Positions 1-12,885 are shown, counted from the stretch's first letter. The stretch: 64,000 nucleotides of DNA from Cyclina sinensis (GCA_012932295.1 JAAONU010000014.1:22462011-22526010), one strand, 5' to 3'. A program made the numbers and translations. Notes: generated from the sequence alone by a model not told the origin.

Positions 1-2570
1 GCCCCTTTTAGGCTTAGAAAATGTTCTGATATAACCATTAATACTTAAATGTTTCTGAAACTAGAACAGATATTCATGAAAATGAAAGGTTTTTGTAACT
101 GTTTCGAACATGATTTGACAATATATATTTATACTATTACCTGTACAGTCAATTTGTTTTTTTCACCAGAGATAATTTCTTTTTATGTATATGTATTTGT
201 GCCACTAAAGTGATTCCCTTAACCACCTTTCCATGTCGTCTTCTGTCAAGGACATTGGTGGGGGTATGAATCGCATTCAGCGATAGTTCTAGTTTAAACA
301 GTCAAAATTCTAATAAATGTGCGCTAATTCTGATGCAGTTGTGTACGAACGCTCCTGTTTGTTTAGTACGCAGAGAATGACATTTCTTCACGAAACAGCT
401 GATCATATTTTCAGAAAATGAATTGACTGGTTTTACAATCAACACGTGTTAAACTCTTATTTTTAAGAAACCATAAACTCTGCTGCGACATTGATCTTGG
501 CGCTGGCCAAAAATTATTGATCGGTTTTGCTAAATATTAAGCGTTTTGAAAAATTCAGAAACGAAGCCTGCAATAAACGTACATAGCAAGTGTACTTTAT
601 AATGATTATGTTTTCACACCTTTAATAGAAAATGATTTGTCAAAACTCAATATTTGCTGAAAATCACCGCGGGAATGCTCTAAAACTCTTAAAAACGCAG
701 CGTTTGTGTGTAAACTTAATCACGGAGATTCTGAGCGTTTTTCAAGGAGAAACTCTGCAGATTTTGTAGGTTTGCATCATCCACGATCGAGGAGGAAGCA
801 CACAATTTGTATATTCTGATTGGATTGTAATTTTTTTAGTTAAATGATAGACAGTTCCGTATGACCCCCTGTGTGAATTAGCGATGTGACAATTGCTAAA
901 ACAACACAGATCATTACAGGTCATAAAATACATAATGAATGATGAATAGGAATTGATACCCTTTTGTTCACACAGGCCAATTAAGTTTTATTATCTTTAT
1001 ACCACAGGAATAATTGTGTTTCATGCTGTAGAAATACACAAAGATCAGTAAAACTTTGATCTAAGATTATCAAAACAATATTGCACTCTCGTTGTTTCCA
1101 CATGGGTCACAAAACATCGTTAAATTCTCGCACGGCATAATTTCATAGTACACTTGTAATGAATGTATAAAGCTGTATTTACATTGTTTACTATAAAATA
1201 AATGAAAAAAACAATTAGCATTGGTTCTTATAATGTTACTTTCCAGCATCAGAAACCCCCGATAAATGCAGTAATTTCATGCGACGCATGAATATTTCAA
1301 GACTTGACTTGTATTTATTAATAGATTTTCCCGATATCTTTTTTTATAGTAACCCCATTTCTGAAAGTGGCATTGAATGACCTCAGAAGTGATCATTGTT
1401 TACAACATTGTTCTTCTGGTATTATTTATTTGAATAATTAAATGGTTATTTGTGTTTTATATCGTTGAATGGCATTTGTATTTACTCACTTTTATTTGCA
1501 TTCGTACTCAAAGTGACTGTTTTTTTGTATTGTTTCGTCCCTTTTCTGAGTGGTCGGAAATGAAATGTATAAAAAAAAGGACAATTTTCTGATTTTATTT
1601 TTTTCCACTTTCCAAGAAATTAGGGTCGGCGAGTTTTGTAAACCAATCTATTAAAAGTCGTGGCCTTATGATACATTCTGTAACTTATAGCTGATTGGAG
1701 AATTCCTGTACAGCCAGTCAGCTATTGTGGTGGAGTGTTTTAGGGTCATGATGTGTAAACCATTGTGAGCTTTTATTCATTACATGTCATGTGGCTCTTC
1801 AGTTGACTTAATTTTTCTCTTTGTGAGAATATTAACAGTTTCATACTGTCAAGAGCTTGTGATGCAGGTGCTTCTTGGACTTACAATGCTGCAAACTGTG
1901 TTTAAAATTATAGCTCATCTGAACGCCTAATTTGTTATGATTAAAGTGTTTAAACACTTTATAGATCTGATATTTTTTAGTTGTTCAACCTTTAAGCCTA
2001 ATTTTAAAACTGCATATAACCGAGTGGAAGTCTCGTGAATGGAACACTTTGGGTTATTTTCATTGCAACAATCACATCCTTGCATCACCAGGGAATTCCA
2101 GTTGCCAAAATTTAAATAAAATGGTGGATAATCAGTTATGATACAATTATTTCAGGTTTATACTTGTGTTTTTCTTAGATGAAAGGGACTGGTATGATTA
2201 AAGTTATCATATTTCATCTTAACGTCATCATTTTTGTTGTAAACTCTGTAAAATATTGGACAGACAAGCAAAAGTATGTGCCATACAGCATACCGTAAGC
2301 AGACACAGATCAAAGTGAGACCTAGAAGGTGAACAACTATAAAATGTCAACCTATAATTTCGGTTCACCTTTGGAGAAGAAATAGTGAGAGCATAAGAAT
2401 TAAACAAAATAGAATTTTTAACTAAAATGTATTCCAAGCACAGTGCACTGTAAAAATATCCTTTATAATTTGGATTCAGAGTTGTTAGGTGTTTTGTACA
2501 AAAATATTAATGTGAAGTACAGTATTAGACATACATGTATACTACATTGTAGTACTTTGTGAGAGGTTTT
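1..2570. other. Non-coding stretch, nothing recognised
   Basis: AT-rich DNA with only short chance open frames on both strands and no convincing exon with splice signals. Several AATAAA-like hexamers occur, as expected by chance in such sequence. It could be intergenic, or intron or 3' UTR of a gene beyond the left edge; the sequence does not decide. Confidence 0.5.
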
Positions 2571-3220
2571 AGGGATCAGACCCCTTTTAGCTCGGCTTTA
2601 CGAAGTATATGGAGAGCTGTCCTACTCACTCCAGCATCTGCGTCCGCATCCAATTAAAGCTTTCGTACAGTAAAATATATTATTTTTATTTTACTACAAC
2701 TTATTTATTACTTTAGGGATTTACTTCAACTTCAAATATATGTTCTTTATCATCACTCACATTATACGTGATAAGGTTCATAAATTTAGCATCAATATTT
2801 CCAGAATTAGCTCCCCTTTAAACCTATAAGGTTTTTTTTAAATTGTAATATTTTACTGTAACTTCTTTATTTCTTGAGGGATTTACTTCAGACTTCAAAA
2901 ATAAGTTCCATATCATCATCCACATCTTATATGGTAAGGTTCGTAACTCTAGCACCCATATTTCCAGAATTATCTCCCCTTAAAACTTAGAATTTTCCTT
3001 AAAAAATGTAATTCTTTACTCTTCTAGAGGGATTTACTTCAAACTTCAGATATATGTTCCTTATCATCACCCACTTCATATGTGGTAAGGTTCATAAGTT
3101 TTGCACTTATATTTTCAGAATTATCTACCCTTTGAAAACTTTTTAGAGCCATAAAAATAATAATAATTTACTACAACTTCTTTATTTATTGAGGGATTTA
3201 CTTCAGACTTCAAATACCAA
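2571..3220. repeat. Diverged tandem repeat, about 175-180 bp units
   Basis: About three to four diverged copies of a unit containing GAGGGATTTACTTCA, TATGTTCCTTATCATCA, GTGATAAGGTTCATAA and TTTCCAGAATTATCTCCCC, each followed by an A/T-rich link. The left boundary near 2,576 (CCCCTTTTAGCTCGGC) looks like a repeat terminus. It resembles the dispersed tandem-core repeats seen elsewhere in the window. Copies are visibly decayed, so it is old. No coding potential. Confidence 0.65.
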
Positions 3221-3699
3221 CTGATTGCCAACTGACCAGTATATCGTCAGCACAAATTTTAATTCTATTACTCTATAATCTTTATAGTCATAAATTAAGT
3301 TCTGCTGTTTTTGTATCAATACAATGTAGCAGCAATAGATATTTCATCTACCATGGAGAAGATTCATGTCTATATATGTATAGATCTTGAATTAAATTGA
3401 GTTTTTAATAGTTATGCCTTTCTTAACTATCCAAACATAGTCAAGTGTGTTGTCTTCACAGACAGATCTTGTTCTATTTTTATAAGATAGAAAATATCAA
3501 AAAGTGATTTGATTAACACCATCCTACTTCTGAACAGTAAAGTTGGTACTTATGATAGTCATGCACTTATCTCAACAAGTGTCTTCATGTAAACTTGGCA
3601 ACATAATTGGTTGAAAGTTAATCAGGAACAAAAATTTGCCTAAGCGTCGATTGATTATTTTAAAAATAGCTTTGTTTATTTTAGATAGGATAAAAGAGA

Positions 3700-3929
3700 T
3701 ATATCTCTGCATTGTCTGCTGTTTAAGGCCTTTACTGTCCTGTCCTAGTTTTCTGTGTTATGTTTTGTCTTGTCCTGTTCTTCTTTACTCTGTCCTTCCT
3801 GCCCTTTTCTTCTTAATTAAGATCTTGTTCTTTATAATTTTTTGTTACCTGATTTGTATCCTGTCTTATCTGTCTTTTTTTGTCCTTGCCATGTCTCTAT
3901 TCTGTCCTCTACTCTGTACCAATCTTATC
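3700..3929 (+). repeat. Pyrimidine-rich CTGTCCT low-complexity tract
   Basis: CT-rich stretch with irregular repetition of TGTCCT, TTGTCC and CTGTCC, running directly into the assembly gap. Open frames across it are a by-product of its composition and of the gap. Confidence 0.6.
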
Positions 3930-4029
3930 NNNNNNNNNNNNNNNNNNNNNNNNNNNNNNNNNNNNNNNNNNNNNNNNNNNNNNNNNNNNNNNNNNNNNNN
4001 NNNNNNNNNNNNNNNNNNNNNNNNNNNNN
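3930..4029. other. Assembly gap (100 N)
   Basis: A run of exactly 100 N, a conventional placeholder for a scaffold join of unknown length. It sits about 300 bp outside the left satellite arm, so the true distance and left context of that arm are unknown. Confidence 0.98.
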
Positions 4030-4321
4030 GACATCCAAACAATTAATGACTCTGATTAAATGCCATTTAGGATTAGAAAACACCTTGTCATGGTTTCATA
4101 ACTATTGTATCACAAAATGAATATTGAAATTATCAATTGAGATTAGACGGTATTATTTCACCAACAATGATAATGAAAGAGATTTGCCTTCGACAGAACC
4201 ACCAACTATTTCCCAGTCAATAATTTTCAATATGGTTTTCATTCAGCTCATTAATAAATGATATTGTAATTTTAGTAAAGCGGTATCATTCTTACAGTCA
4301 GAAAAAAGCATTTACACGAAA

Positions 4322-7300
4322 TATAAGATTAGAGTGAAGTTAGCTATGAGATCTGCAATCGACGTTCGACATTCAATGTACAGCTATGCAATCAACATTC
4401 GGCTATGCATTAGCAGATATGCTAATACACAGCTGTGCAATCTACGTTCGGCTCTGCATTCAACGAATGTAGAGCTGTGCAATCGACATTCAGCCCTACA
4501 TTCAAAATACCGTATTCCTGAATGTAGAGCTATGCATTCGACGTTCAGCTCTGCATTCAACGAATGTAGAGCTGTGCAATCGACATTCAGCTCTACATTG
4601 AAAATAAATTATTCCTGAATGTAGAGCTATGCATTCGACGGTCAGCTCTGCATTCAACGAATGTAGAGCTGTGCAATCGACATTCAGCTCTACATTGAAA
4701 ATAAATTATTCCTGAATGTAGAGCTATGCATTCGACGTTCAGCTCTGCATTCCCCGAATGTATAGCTATGCATTCGACGTTCAGCTATGCATTCACGAAT
4801 GTAGAGCTGTGCAATCGACATTCAGCTCTACATTGAAAATAAATTATTCCTGAATGTAGAGCTATGCATTCGACGTTCAGCTCTGCATTCCCCGAATGTA
4901 CAGCTATGCATTCGACGTTCAGCTCTGCATTCAACGAATGTAGAGCTGTGCAATCGACATTCAGCTCTACATTGAAAATAAATTATTCCTGAATGTAGAG
5001 CTATGCATTCGACGTTCAGCTCTGCATTCAACGAATGTAGAACTGTGCAATCGACATTCAGCTCTACATTGAAAATAAATTATTCCTGAATGTAGAGCTA
5101 TGCATTCGACGTTCAGCTCTGCATTCCCCGAATGTACAGCTATGCATTCGACGTTCAGCTCTGCATTCAATGAATGTAACGCTGTGCAATCGACATTCAG
5201 CTCTACATTCAAAATGCAATATTCCTGAATGTAGAGCTATGCATTCGACGTTCAGCTCTGCATTCAACGAATGTAGAGCTGTGCAATCGACATTCAGCTC
5301 TACATTCAAAATAAATTATTCCTGAATGTAGAGCTATGCATTCGACGGTCAGCTCTGCTTTCAACGAATGTCGAGCTGTGCAATCGACATTCAGCTCTAC
5401 ATTCGAAATACCGTATTCCTGAATGTAGAGCTATGCATTCGACGTTCAGCTCTGCATTCAACGAATGTAGAGCTGTGCAATCGACATTCAGCCCTACATT
5501 CGAAATACCGTATTCCTGAATGTAGAGCGAATGTTCAGCTCTACATTGAAAATAAATTATTCCTGAATGTAGAGCTATGCATTCGACGTTCAGCTCTGCA
5601 TTCCCCGAATGTACAGCTATGCATTCGACGTTCAGCTATGCATTCAACGAATGTAGAGCTGTGCAATAGACATTCAGCCCTACATTCGAAATACCGTATT
5701 CCTGAATGTAGAGCTAAGCATTCGACGTTCAGCTATGCATTCAACGAATTTAGAGCTGTGCAATCGACATTCAGCTCTACATTTAAAAAAAATATTCCTG
5801 AATGTAGAGCTATGCATTCTACGTTCAGCTCTGTATTCAACGAATGTAGAGCTGTGCAATCGACATTCAGCTCTACATTCAAAATAAATTATTCCTGAAT
5901 GTACAGCTATGCATTCGACGTTCAGCTATGCATTCAACGAATGTAGAGCTGTGCAATCGACATTCAGCCCTACATTCGAAATACCGTATTCCTGAATGTA
6001 GAGCTATGCATTCGACGTTCAGCTTTGCATTCAACGAATGTAGAGCTGTGCAATCGACATTCAGCTCTACATTCAAAATAAATTATTCCTGAATGTAGAG
6101 CTATGCATTCGACGTTCAGCTATGCATTCCCCGAATGTACAGCTATGCATTCGACGTTCAGCTCTGCATTCCCCGAATGTACAGCTATGCATTCGACGTT
6201 CAGCTATGCATTGAACGAATGTAGAGCTGTGCAATCGACATTCATCTCTACATTCAAAATAAATTATTCCTGAATGTAGAGCTATGCATTCGACGGTCAG
6301 CTCTGCATTCAACGAATGTCGAGCTGTGCATTCGACGTTCAGCTCTACATTCGAAATACCGTATTCCTGAATGTAGAGCTATGCATTCGACGTTCAGCTC
6401 TGCATTCCCCGAATGTAGAGCTATGCATTCGACGTTCAGCTCTGCATTCAACGAATGTAGAGCTGTGCAATCGACATTCAGCTCTACATTGAAAATAAAT
6501 TATTCCTGAATGTAGAGCTATGCATTCGACGTTCAGCTCTGCATTCCCCGAATGTACAGCTATGCATTCGACGTTCAGCTATGCATTCAACGAATGTAGA
6601 GCTGTGCAATCGACATTCAGCTCTACATTCAAAATAAATTATTCCTGAATGTAGAGCTATGCATTCGACGGTCAGCTCTGCATTCAACGAATGTCGAGCT
6701 GTGCAATCGACATTCAGCTCTACATTCAAAATGCAATATTCCTGAATGTAGAGCTATGCATTCGACGTTCAGCTCTGCATTCAACGAATGTAGAGCTGTG
6801 CAATCGACATTCAGCTCTACATTGAAAATAAATTATTCCTGAATGTAGAGCTATGCATTCGACGTTCAGCTCTGAATTCCCCGAATGTACAGCTATGCAT
6901 TCGACGTTCAGCTATGCATTCAACGAATGTCGAGCTGTGCAATGGACATTCAGCTCTACATTGAAAATAAATTATTCCTGAATGAAGAGCTATGCATTCG
7001 ACGTTCAGCTCTGCATTCTCCGAATGTACAGCTATGCATTCGACGTTCAGCTATGCATTGAACGAATGTAGAGCTGTGCAATCGACATTCAGCTCTACAT
7101 TCAAAATGCAATATTCCTGAATGTAGAGCTATGCATTTGACGTTCAGCTCTGCATTCAACGAATGTCGAGCTGTGCAATCGACATTCAGCTGTACATTCG
7201 AAATACCGTATTCCTGAATGTAGAGCTATGCATTCGACGTTCAGCTCTGCATTCAACGAATGTAGAGCTGTGCAATCGACATTCAGCCCTACATTCGAAA

Positions 7301-9996
7301 TACCGTATTCCTGAATGTAGAGCGAATGTTCAGCTCTACATTGAAAATAAATTATTCCTGAATGTAGAGCTATGCATTCGACGTTCAGCTCTGCATTCCC
7401 CGAATGTACAGCTATGCATTCGACGTTCAGCTATGCATTCAACGAATGTAGAGCTGTGCAATCGACATTCAGCCCTACATTCGAAATACCGTATTCCTGA
7501 ATGTAGAGCTAAGCATTCGACGTTCAGCTATGCATTCAACGAATTTAGAGCTGTGCAATCGACATTCAGCTCTACATTCAAAATAAATTATTCCTGAATG
7601 TAGAGCTATGCATTCGACGGTCAGTTATTCATTCAACGAATGTAGAGCTGTGCAATCGACATTCAGCTCTACATTCAAAAATGCAATATTCCTGAATGTA
7701 GAGCTATGCATTCGACGGTCAGCTCTGCATTCAACGAATGTCGAGCTGTGCAATCGACATTCAGCTCTACATTTAAAACAAATATTCCTGAATGTAGAGC
7801 TATGCATTCGACGTTCAGCTCTGTATTCAACGAATGTAGAGCTGTGCAATCGACATTCAGCTCTACATTCAAAATAAATTATTCCTGAATGTACAGCTAT
7901 GCATTCGACGTTCAGCTATGCATTCAACGAATGTAGAGCTGTGCAATCGACATTCAGCCCTACATTCGAAATAACGTATTCCTGAATATAGAGCTATGCA
8001 TTCGACGTTCAGCTTTGCATTCAACGAATGTAGAGCTGTGCAATCGACATTCAGCTCTACATTCAAAATAAATTATTCCTGAATGTAGAGCTATGCATTC
8101 GACGTTCAGCTATGCATTCCCCGAATGTAGAGCTGTGCATTCGACGTTCAGCTATGCATTCCCCGAATGTACAGCTATGCATTCGACGTTCAGCTCTGCA
8201 TTCCCCGAATGTACAGCTATGCATTCGACGTTCAGCTATGCATTGAACGAATGTAGAGCTGTGCAATCGACATTCATCTCTACATTCAAAATAAATTATT
8301 CCTGAATGTAGAGCTATGCATTCGACGGTCAGCTCTGCATTCAACGAATGTCGAGCTGTGCATTCGACGTTCAGCTCTACATTCGAAATACCGTATTCCT
8401 GAATGTAGAGCTATGCATTCGACGTTCAGCTCTTCATTCAACGAATGTAGAGCTGTGCAATCGACATTCAGCTCTACATTGAAAATAAATTATTCCTGAA
8501 TGTAGAGCTATGCATTCGACGTTCAGCTCTGCATTCCCCGAATGTACAGCTATACATTCGACGTTCAGCTATGCATTCAACGAATGTAGAGCTGTGCAAT
8601 CGACATTCAGCTCTACATTCAAAATAAATTATTCCTGAATGTACAGCTATGCATTCGACGGTCAGCTCTGCATTCAACGAATGTCGAGCTGTGCAATCGA
8701 CATTCAGCTCTACATTCAAAATGCAATATTCCTGAATGTAGAGCTATGCATTCGACGTTCAGCTCTGCATTCAACGAATGTAGAGCTGTGCAATCGACAT
8801 TCAGCTCTACATTGAAAATAAATTATTCCTGAATGAAGAGCTATGCATTCGACGTTCAGCTCTGCATTCCCCGAATGTACAGCTATGCATTCGACGTTCA
8901 GCTATGCATTCAACGAATGTAGAGCTGTGCAATCGACATTCAGCTCTACATTCAAAATGCAATATTCCTGAATGTAGAGCTATGCATTCGACGTTCAGCT
9001 CTGCATTCCCCGAATGTACAGCTCTGCATTCGACGTTCAGCTCTGCATTCAACGAATGTAGAGCTGTGCATTCGACGTTCAGCTCTGCATTCCCCGAATG
9101 TACAGCTATGCATTCGACGTTCAGCTCTGCATTCCCCGAATGTACAGCTATGCATTCGACGTTCAGCTATGCATTGAACGAATGTAGAGCTTTGCAATCG
9201 ACATTCAGCTCTACATTCAAAATAAGTTATTCCTGAATGTAGAGCTATGCATTCGACGGTCAGCTCTGCATTCAACTAATGTCGAGCTGTGCAATAAACA
9301 TTCAGCTCTACATTGAAAATAAATTATTCCTGAATGAAGAGCTATGCATTCGACGTTCAGCTCTGCATTCCCCGAATGTACAGCTATGCATTCGACGTTC
9401 AGCTATGCATTCAACGAATGTAGAGCTGTGCAATCGACATTCAGCTCTACATTCAAAATGCAATATTCCTGAATGTAGAGCTATGCATTCGACGTTCAGC
9501 TCTGCATTCAACGAATGTAGAGCTGTGCAATCGACATTCAGCTCTACATTCAAAATAAATTATTCCTGAATGTAGAGCTATGCATTCGACGGTCAGCTCT
9601 GCATTCACAAAATGCAGAGCTATGCAATCGATATTTAGCTGTACATTCGAAATCAATTATTCCTGAATGTAGAGCTATGCAATCGACGTTCAGCTATGCA
9701 TTCACGAATGTAGAGCTGTGCAATCGATATTTAGCTCTACATTCAAAATCAATTATTCCTGAATGTAGAGCTATGCATTCGACGTTCAGCTCTGCATTCA
9801 ACGAAAGCAGAGCTGTGCAATCGATATTTGGCTCTACATTCGAAATCAATTATTCCTGAATGTAGAGCTATGCATTCGACGTTCAGCTCTGCATTCACCG
9901 AATGTAGAGCTGTGCAATCGATATTCAGCTCTACCTTCGAAATACAATATTCGTGAATGTAGAGCTATGCAATCGACGTTCAGCTCTGCTTTCACC
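4322..9996 (+). repeat. Left arm: palindromic-monomer satellite array (about 97/139-bp units)
   Basis: Tandem array built from two subunits. One is about 42 bp (GAATGTAGAGCTATGCATTC, then GACGTTCAGCTCTGCATTC plus AAC or CCC). The other is about 55 bp (GAATGTAGAGCTGTGCAATC, then GACATTCAGCTCTACATTC plus a spacer such as AAATAAATTATTCCT). One of each makes 97 bp; extra 42-bp subunits give 139 or 181 bp. Each subunit is close to self-complementary: GAATGTAGAGCTG pairs with CAGCTCTACATTC. Spacers come in at least three types (AATAAATTATTCCT, ATGCAATATTCCT, TACCGTATTCCT). The 42-bp subunit is a multiple of three without stops, which explains the many 60-176 residue open frames; I treat none as genes. 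The outer end (4,322-4,500) is a distinct non-repeated variant that matches the outer end of the right arm in inverse. Confidence 0.93.
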
Positions 9997-10125
9997 GTAA
10001 TTGATTAAATTTCGATTACATATAACCGAAAATGACTTTGATTACTGATTACTGTCGATCACTTGAAAAATATGTTTGATTACAATCGATTACGATTACT
10101 GATTACAATTACACCATCCCTGATC
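9997..10125 (+). repeat. GATTAC-rich low-complexity segment
   Basis: Repeated GATTAC, CGATTAC and TAATTGATT words lie directly against the inner end of the left satellite arm. Such TAAT/GATTA clusters occur as an edge motif of dispersed elements; here no second terminus or target duplication could be paired with it. Confidence 0.5.
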
Positions 10126-10269
10126 CCATTTTTAAATTCTATTTCATTTAGTTCCGCACGTTGTCTCGTTTAGGGGAAACATATCATTTTCTTACGGACC
10201 ATATGTTGTTTTTCGTGGAATGACATGAACATATCACATTGAAAATTCCATGGTCACCGTTGATGAACG

Positions 10270-11330
10270 CATCTGTTTCTAAGTTCAAAATTTCACAGTT
10301 TAATTTTAATAATAATTTTAAATTTTAGATGTTGGATTCTGCTTCATCTGGTGTTAGGGGCCTTGTGACCCCTCATTATATTTATTGTTTGAAGATAAAG
10401 TGTCCTCTTCTGGTTTCAGACTATTCAAGTATTAACAAAAATTTTCAGAACATTTCCTAAGTAAAAAAGTGACATAACTTTGTCAATATGTAAGGAAGAG
10501 TTGTAGAACTTGTCCTGCTGTGCTTGCCTGTGACCCTCAATGTACATTTTGAATTTCAAGTTAATACCTGTTTAGGCTTCAGAGATATTATAGTACATGC
10601 ACATTTCAAGATTTTTTAAAGTAAAAAAAAGGCATAACTTTGTCAAAATGCAGAACTGAGTAATAACACTTGGCCTGCTAATCATGCTTGCATCTCCTGG
10701 AATCCATTTAATTTTCAAGAGTACATCTGATCTGGTATCAAAGATTTTTAAGTAAATGTTAATTTCAGAAAATTTTCTTTGTAAAAAAAAGGCATAACTA
10801 TGTTAAAATGCATTAAAGAGTTATGAAAATTGGCCTACTGAGCATTCTTGTGACCCTTAAGATATATTTAAAGTTTTGAATCAGATTAAATTACAGAGTT
10901 ATACATCATGACACATGGAACTGCACTGGGATGCTGGATTGATATTTTAAGCTTCAAGTTCAAATCAATACTGGTTCCAGAGATATGCCAGAAAAATGTA
11001 AATTTTGGGATATTTTCTAAGTTAAAAAGAAGCATATTAAGTTCAAAATAAACATCAGAGTTATTCAACTTGCCAAATGGAGGTGCTTATGATATTGCAT
11101 AAATATTTTAAGTTCCTATCCATTCTGGTTCCAGAGATATTCAAGAAAAATTGTAAATTGTGGGATATTTTCTGAGTTAAAAGGGGCATAATTATGTCAA
11201 AATAACTATTAGAGTTGTCAAACTTGACACACGAAGTTGCATTGTGATATTGCATCGATATTTCAAGTTTCAAGTTATAACTCTACCGGTTCCTGAGATG
11301 GGACAGGACGGGACAAAGTGATACCTATAT
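10270..11330 (+). repeat. Diverged tandem-core interspersed repeat, about 165-bp units
   Basis: About five to six decayed copies of a unit with GGCATAACTTTGTCAAAATG, AGAGTTAT, TTGGCCTGCT, TTGTGACCCT, TTCAAGTT and CAGAGATAT. The GGGGCATAA...GTCAAAAT words resemble a common style of bivalve intergenic repeat. No open frame of note. Confidence 0.6.
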
Positions 11331-11402
11331 AGCCCTATACATTTCCGGGGACGTTCATACCTCGACAATTTATGATGTTTGTGTAACAGGTGGGGAAAAA
11401 TT

Positions 11403-11478
11403 GTGGCTCAACCGGGACATGAACCCGGGGCCTTCCCAAACAGGACAGACACTCTACCAACTGATCTACTTAGCCACA
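11403..11478 (-). repeat. tRNA-like head (SINE or tRNA pseudogene)
   Basis: On the minus strand a nearly complete cloverleaf can be drawn. The acceptor arms GTGGCT and AGCCAC pair. The D-arm/A-box region reads GATCAGTTGGTAGAGT. The T arm is a perfect 5-bp stem, CCGGG-TTCATGT-CCCGG. The anticodon stem is weak, so a functional tRNA is unlikely. The flank (GGTGGGGAAAAATTGTGGCT on the plus strand) looks like SINE body. Best read as a tRNA-derived SINE head. Confidence 0.6.
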
Positions 11479-11489
11479 CGGTTCTGCCT

Positions 11490-11850
11490 CATCAATTTAG
11501 GGGGAGGGCATAATTAAAAAAATTCTTTGTGGAGGACCTCTAGCTATGCTCCATGCAATATATCTTAGCCCTTGACTTTGTGGTATATGGCAAGTTTAAA
11601 GTTTTCCCTATACAGGTCTTTTCAAAATCAAGTGTCTCCAGGGATAGGGCCAATTTTGACCCAAGAGGCATAATCTGAAATAACTTGGCAGAGGACCTCT
11701 ACCTGATGCCCCATGCAAAATATCTAAGTTGTAGGCCTTGCGGTTTCAGAAAAGAAGATTTTCTAAGGTTTTTCCCTAAATAAGCCTACATAAAAATCAA
11801 TTGACCCGAGGAAAATGCCTACATTTTCCTCAACACTGTTATTATAACAT
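11490..11850 (+). repeat. Interspersed repeat fragment (GAGGACCTCTA / AATCAAGTG family)
   Basis: Two decayed units with GGCATAAT, GGAGGACCTCTA, CCATGCAATATATCT, CCCTAT, CAAAATCAAGTG. The same words recur at 24,240-25,140 and 27,620-29,150, so these are three copies of one repeat family in the window. Confidence 0.6.
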
Positions 11851-12339
11851 TTTCATAATGTTAGTTTATCTATGTATGTACATGTATGTGGAATAAATCC
11901 TCCGTCAATTTGTGTACAATGATCGCTAAAAGGGGAGAAATCTTGGGAATGTGGGTTTTCTAACCTAGACCAGTTGTTAAAAAAACAGTTCATATCTAAT
12001 ATCTGTGGACTCGGTTGCTCTATATAAGGCCATCATGACCGATTTGTTTTTCGATACATTGGTTTTTACTTATTCATGCTACTTTCAGTAAAGATACTGC
12101 AATACAAGTAATCATTTCTTCCATTCAAAAGATGATGTAGAGCCCTTTGACCTTTTGTAGCAGCGCTTCTTTCTCTGCTAAATCTCTGCAACACTTTTGT
12201 ACTTGTAATGTAAAAGAAGACGAAATACCTATTTTATAATGTGACGAAAAAGTAATTTTCTAGAACAGAATTGACGCGTAGTAGTCATGGCAAAAATGTG
12301 ACGTCACCAAACAGCAAGTCTATTAGTTGGGGAATAAAA

Positions 12340-12640
12340 AAATCAACTTTCAGCTCGACATTCCTTTTTATTTTTTTGTTTCTTTATCTTTCTGCTAAAA
12401 GTCAAGACGAATGTCGAGCTAGCTCAACCTTTAGCTCGACTTTCGATTTTATTGTATTTTTGATTTCCTGATGTAGAGCCGAATGTCACGCTTCAGTTCG
12501 ACTTATGCTTAATAATATCTTCGTAATTCGATTGTTGAGCTAGATGTCGAGCTGGCACAACATTCAGCTCGACATTCGTTGTTAAAAGATTTCTAGTTTC
12601 CCTATTGTCGAACCGGCGCAACATTTGCCTCGAAATTCGT
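12340..12640. repeat. Diverged relatives of the arm palindrome
   Basis: Scattered CAGCTCGACATTC, GAATGTCGAGCT, TAGCTCGACTTTC, TGTAGAGCCGAATGTC and CAACATTCAGCTCGACATTC words at 12,350-12,630 have the same GAATGT-GAGCT / AGCTC-ACATTC inverted logic as the two flanking arrays but in a degenerate, non-tandem form. They suggest an older generation of the same sequence inside the centre of the inverted structure. Confidence 0.6.
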
Positions 12641-12669
12641 TTCATATCGTCCCGAATACATCCAGAGGA

Positions 12670-12885
12670 GGCACTGTGGTCCAGGGGTAGAGCGCAGGGC
12701 TCCGGATCCAAAGGTCGCGGGTTCAAATCCCGTCAGAGGCGTGAGAGAATCATGATCTTCACATTCCTCCATGCTGCGCGAATACTGGTATGGAAACCAG
12801 GAGGCAGTCATCGAGCGTGATGAATCTAAGTTGTAAGAATTTGTATCGCAATCGATGTAAAATAAATGAGTCTAAACTAAACATC
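12670..12885 (+). repeat. tRNA-derived SINE
   Basis: A tRNA-like head at 12,670-12,740 has an A-box-like GGTCCAGGGGTAGAGC and a strong B box inside a T arm, GCGGG-TTCAAAT-CCCGT. The expected acceptor stem does not close, so this is a derived sequence rather than a tRNA gene. A non-tRNA body follows and ends in an A-rich tail with AATAAATGAG. RNA polymerase III internal promoter boxes would drive transcription while it was active. Confidence 0.65.

Noticed and set aside
4334..9859. Dozens of 60-176 residue open frames with MNVELNVDCTALHS-like repeated peptides
   Set aside because: They occur on both strands and in several frames of a satellite whose 42-bp subunit is a stop-free multiple of three. 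Unit length (97 bp) breaks the frame at each spacer. There is no start context, splice signal or independent coding bias.
12670..12740. Functional tRNA gene
   Set aside because: The T arm and boxes are good but the acceptor stem does not pair and a SINE body with A-rich tail follows.
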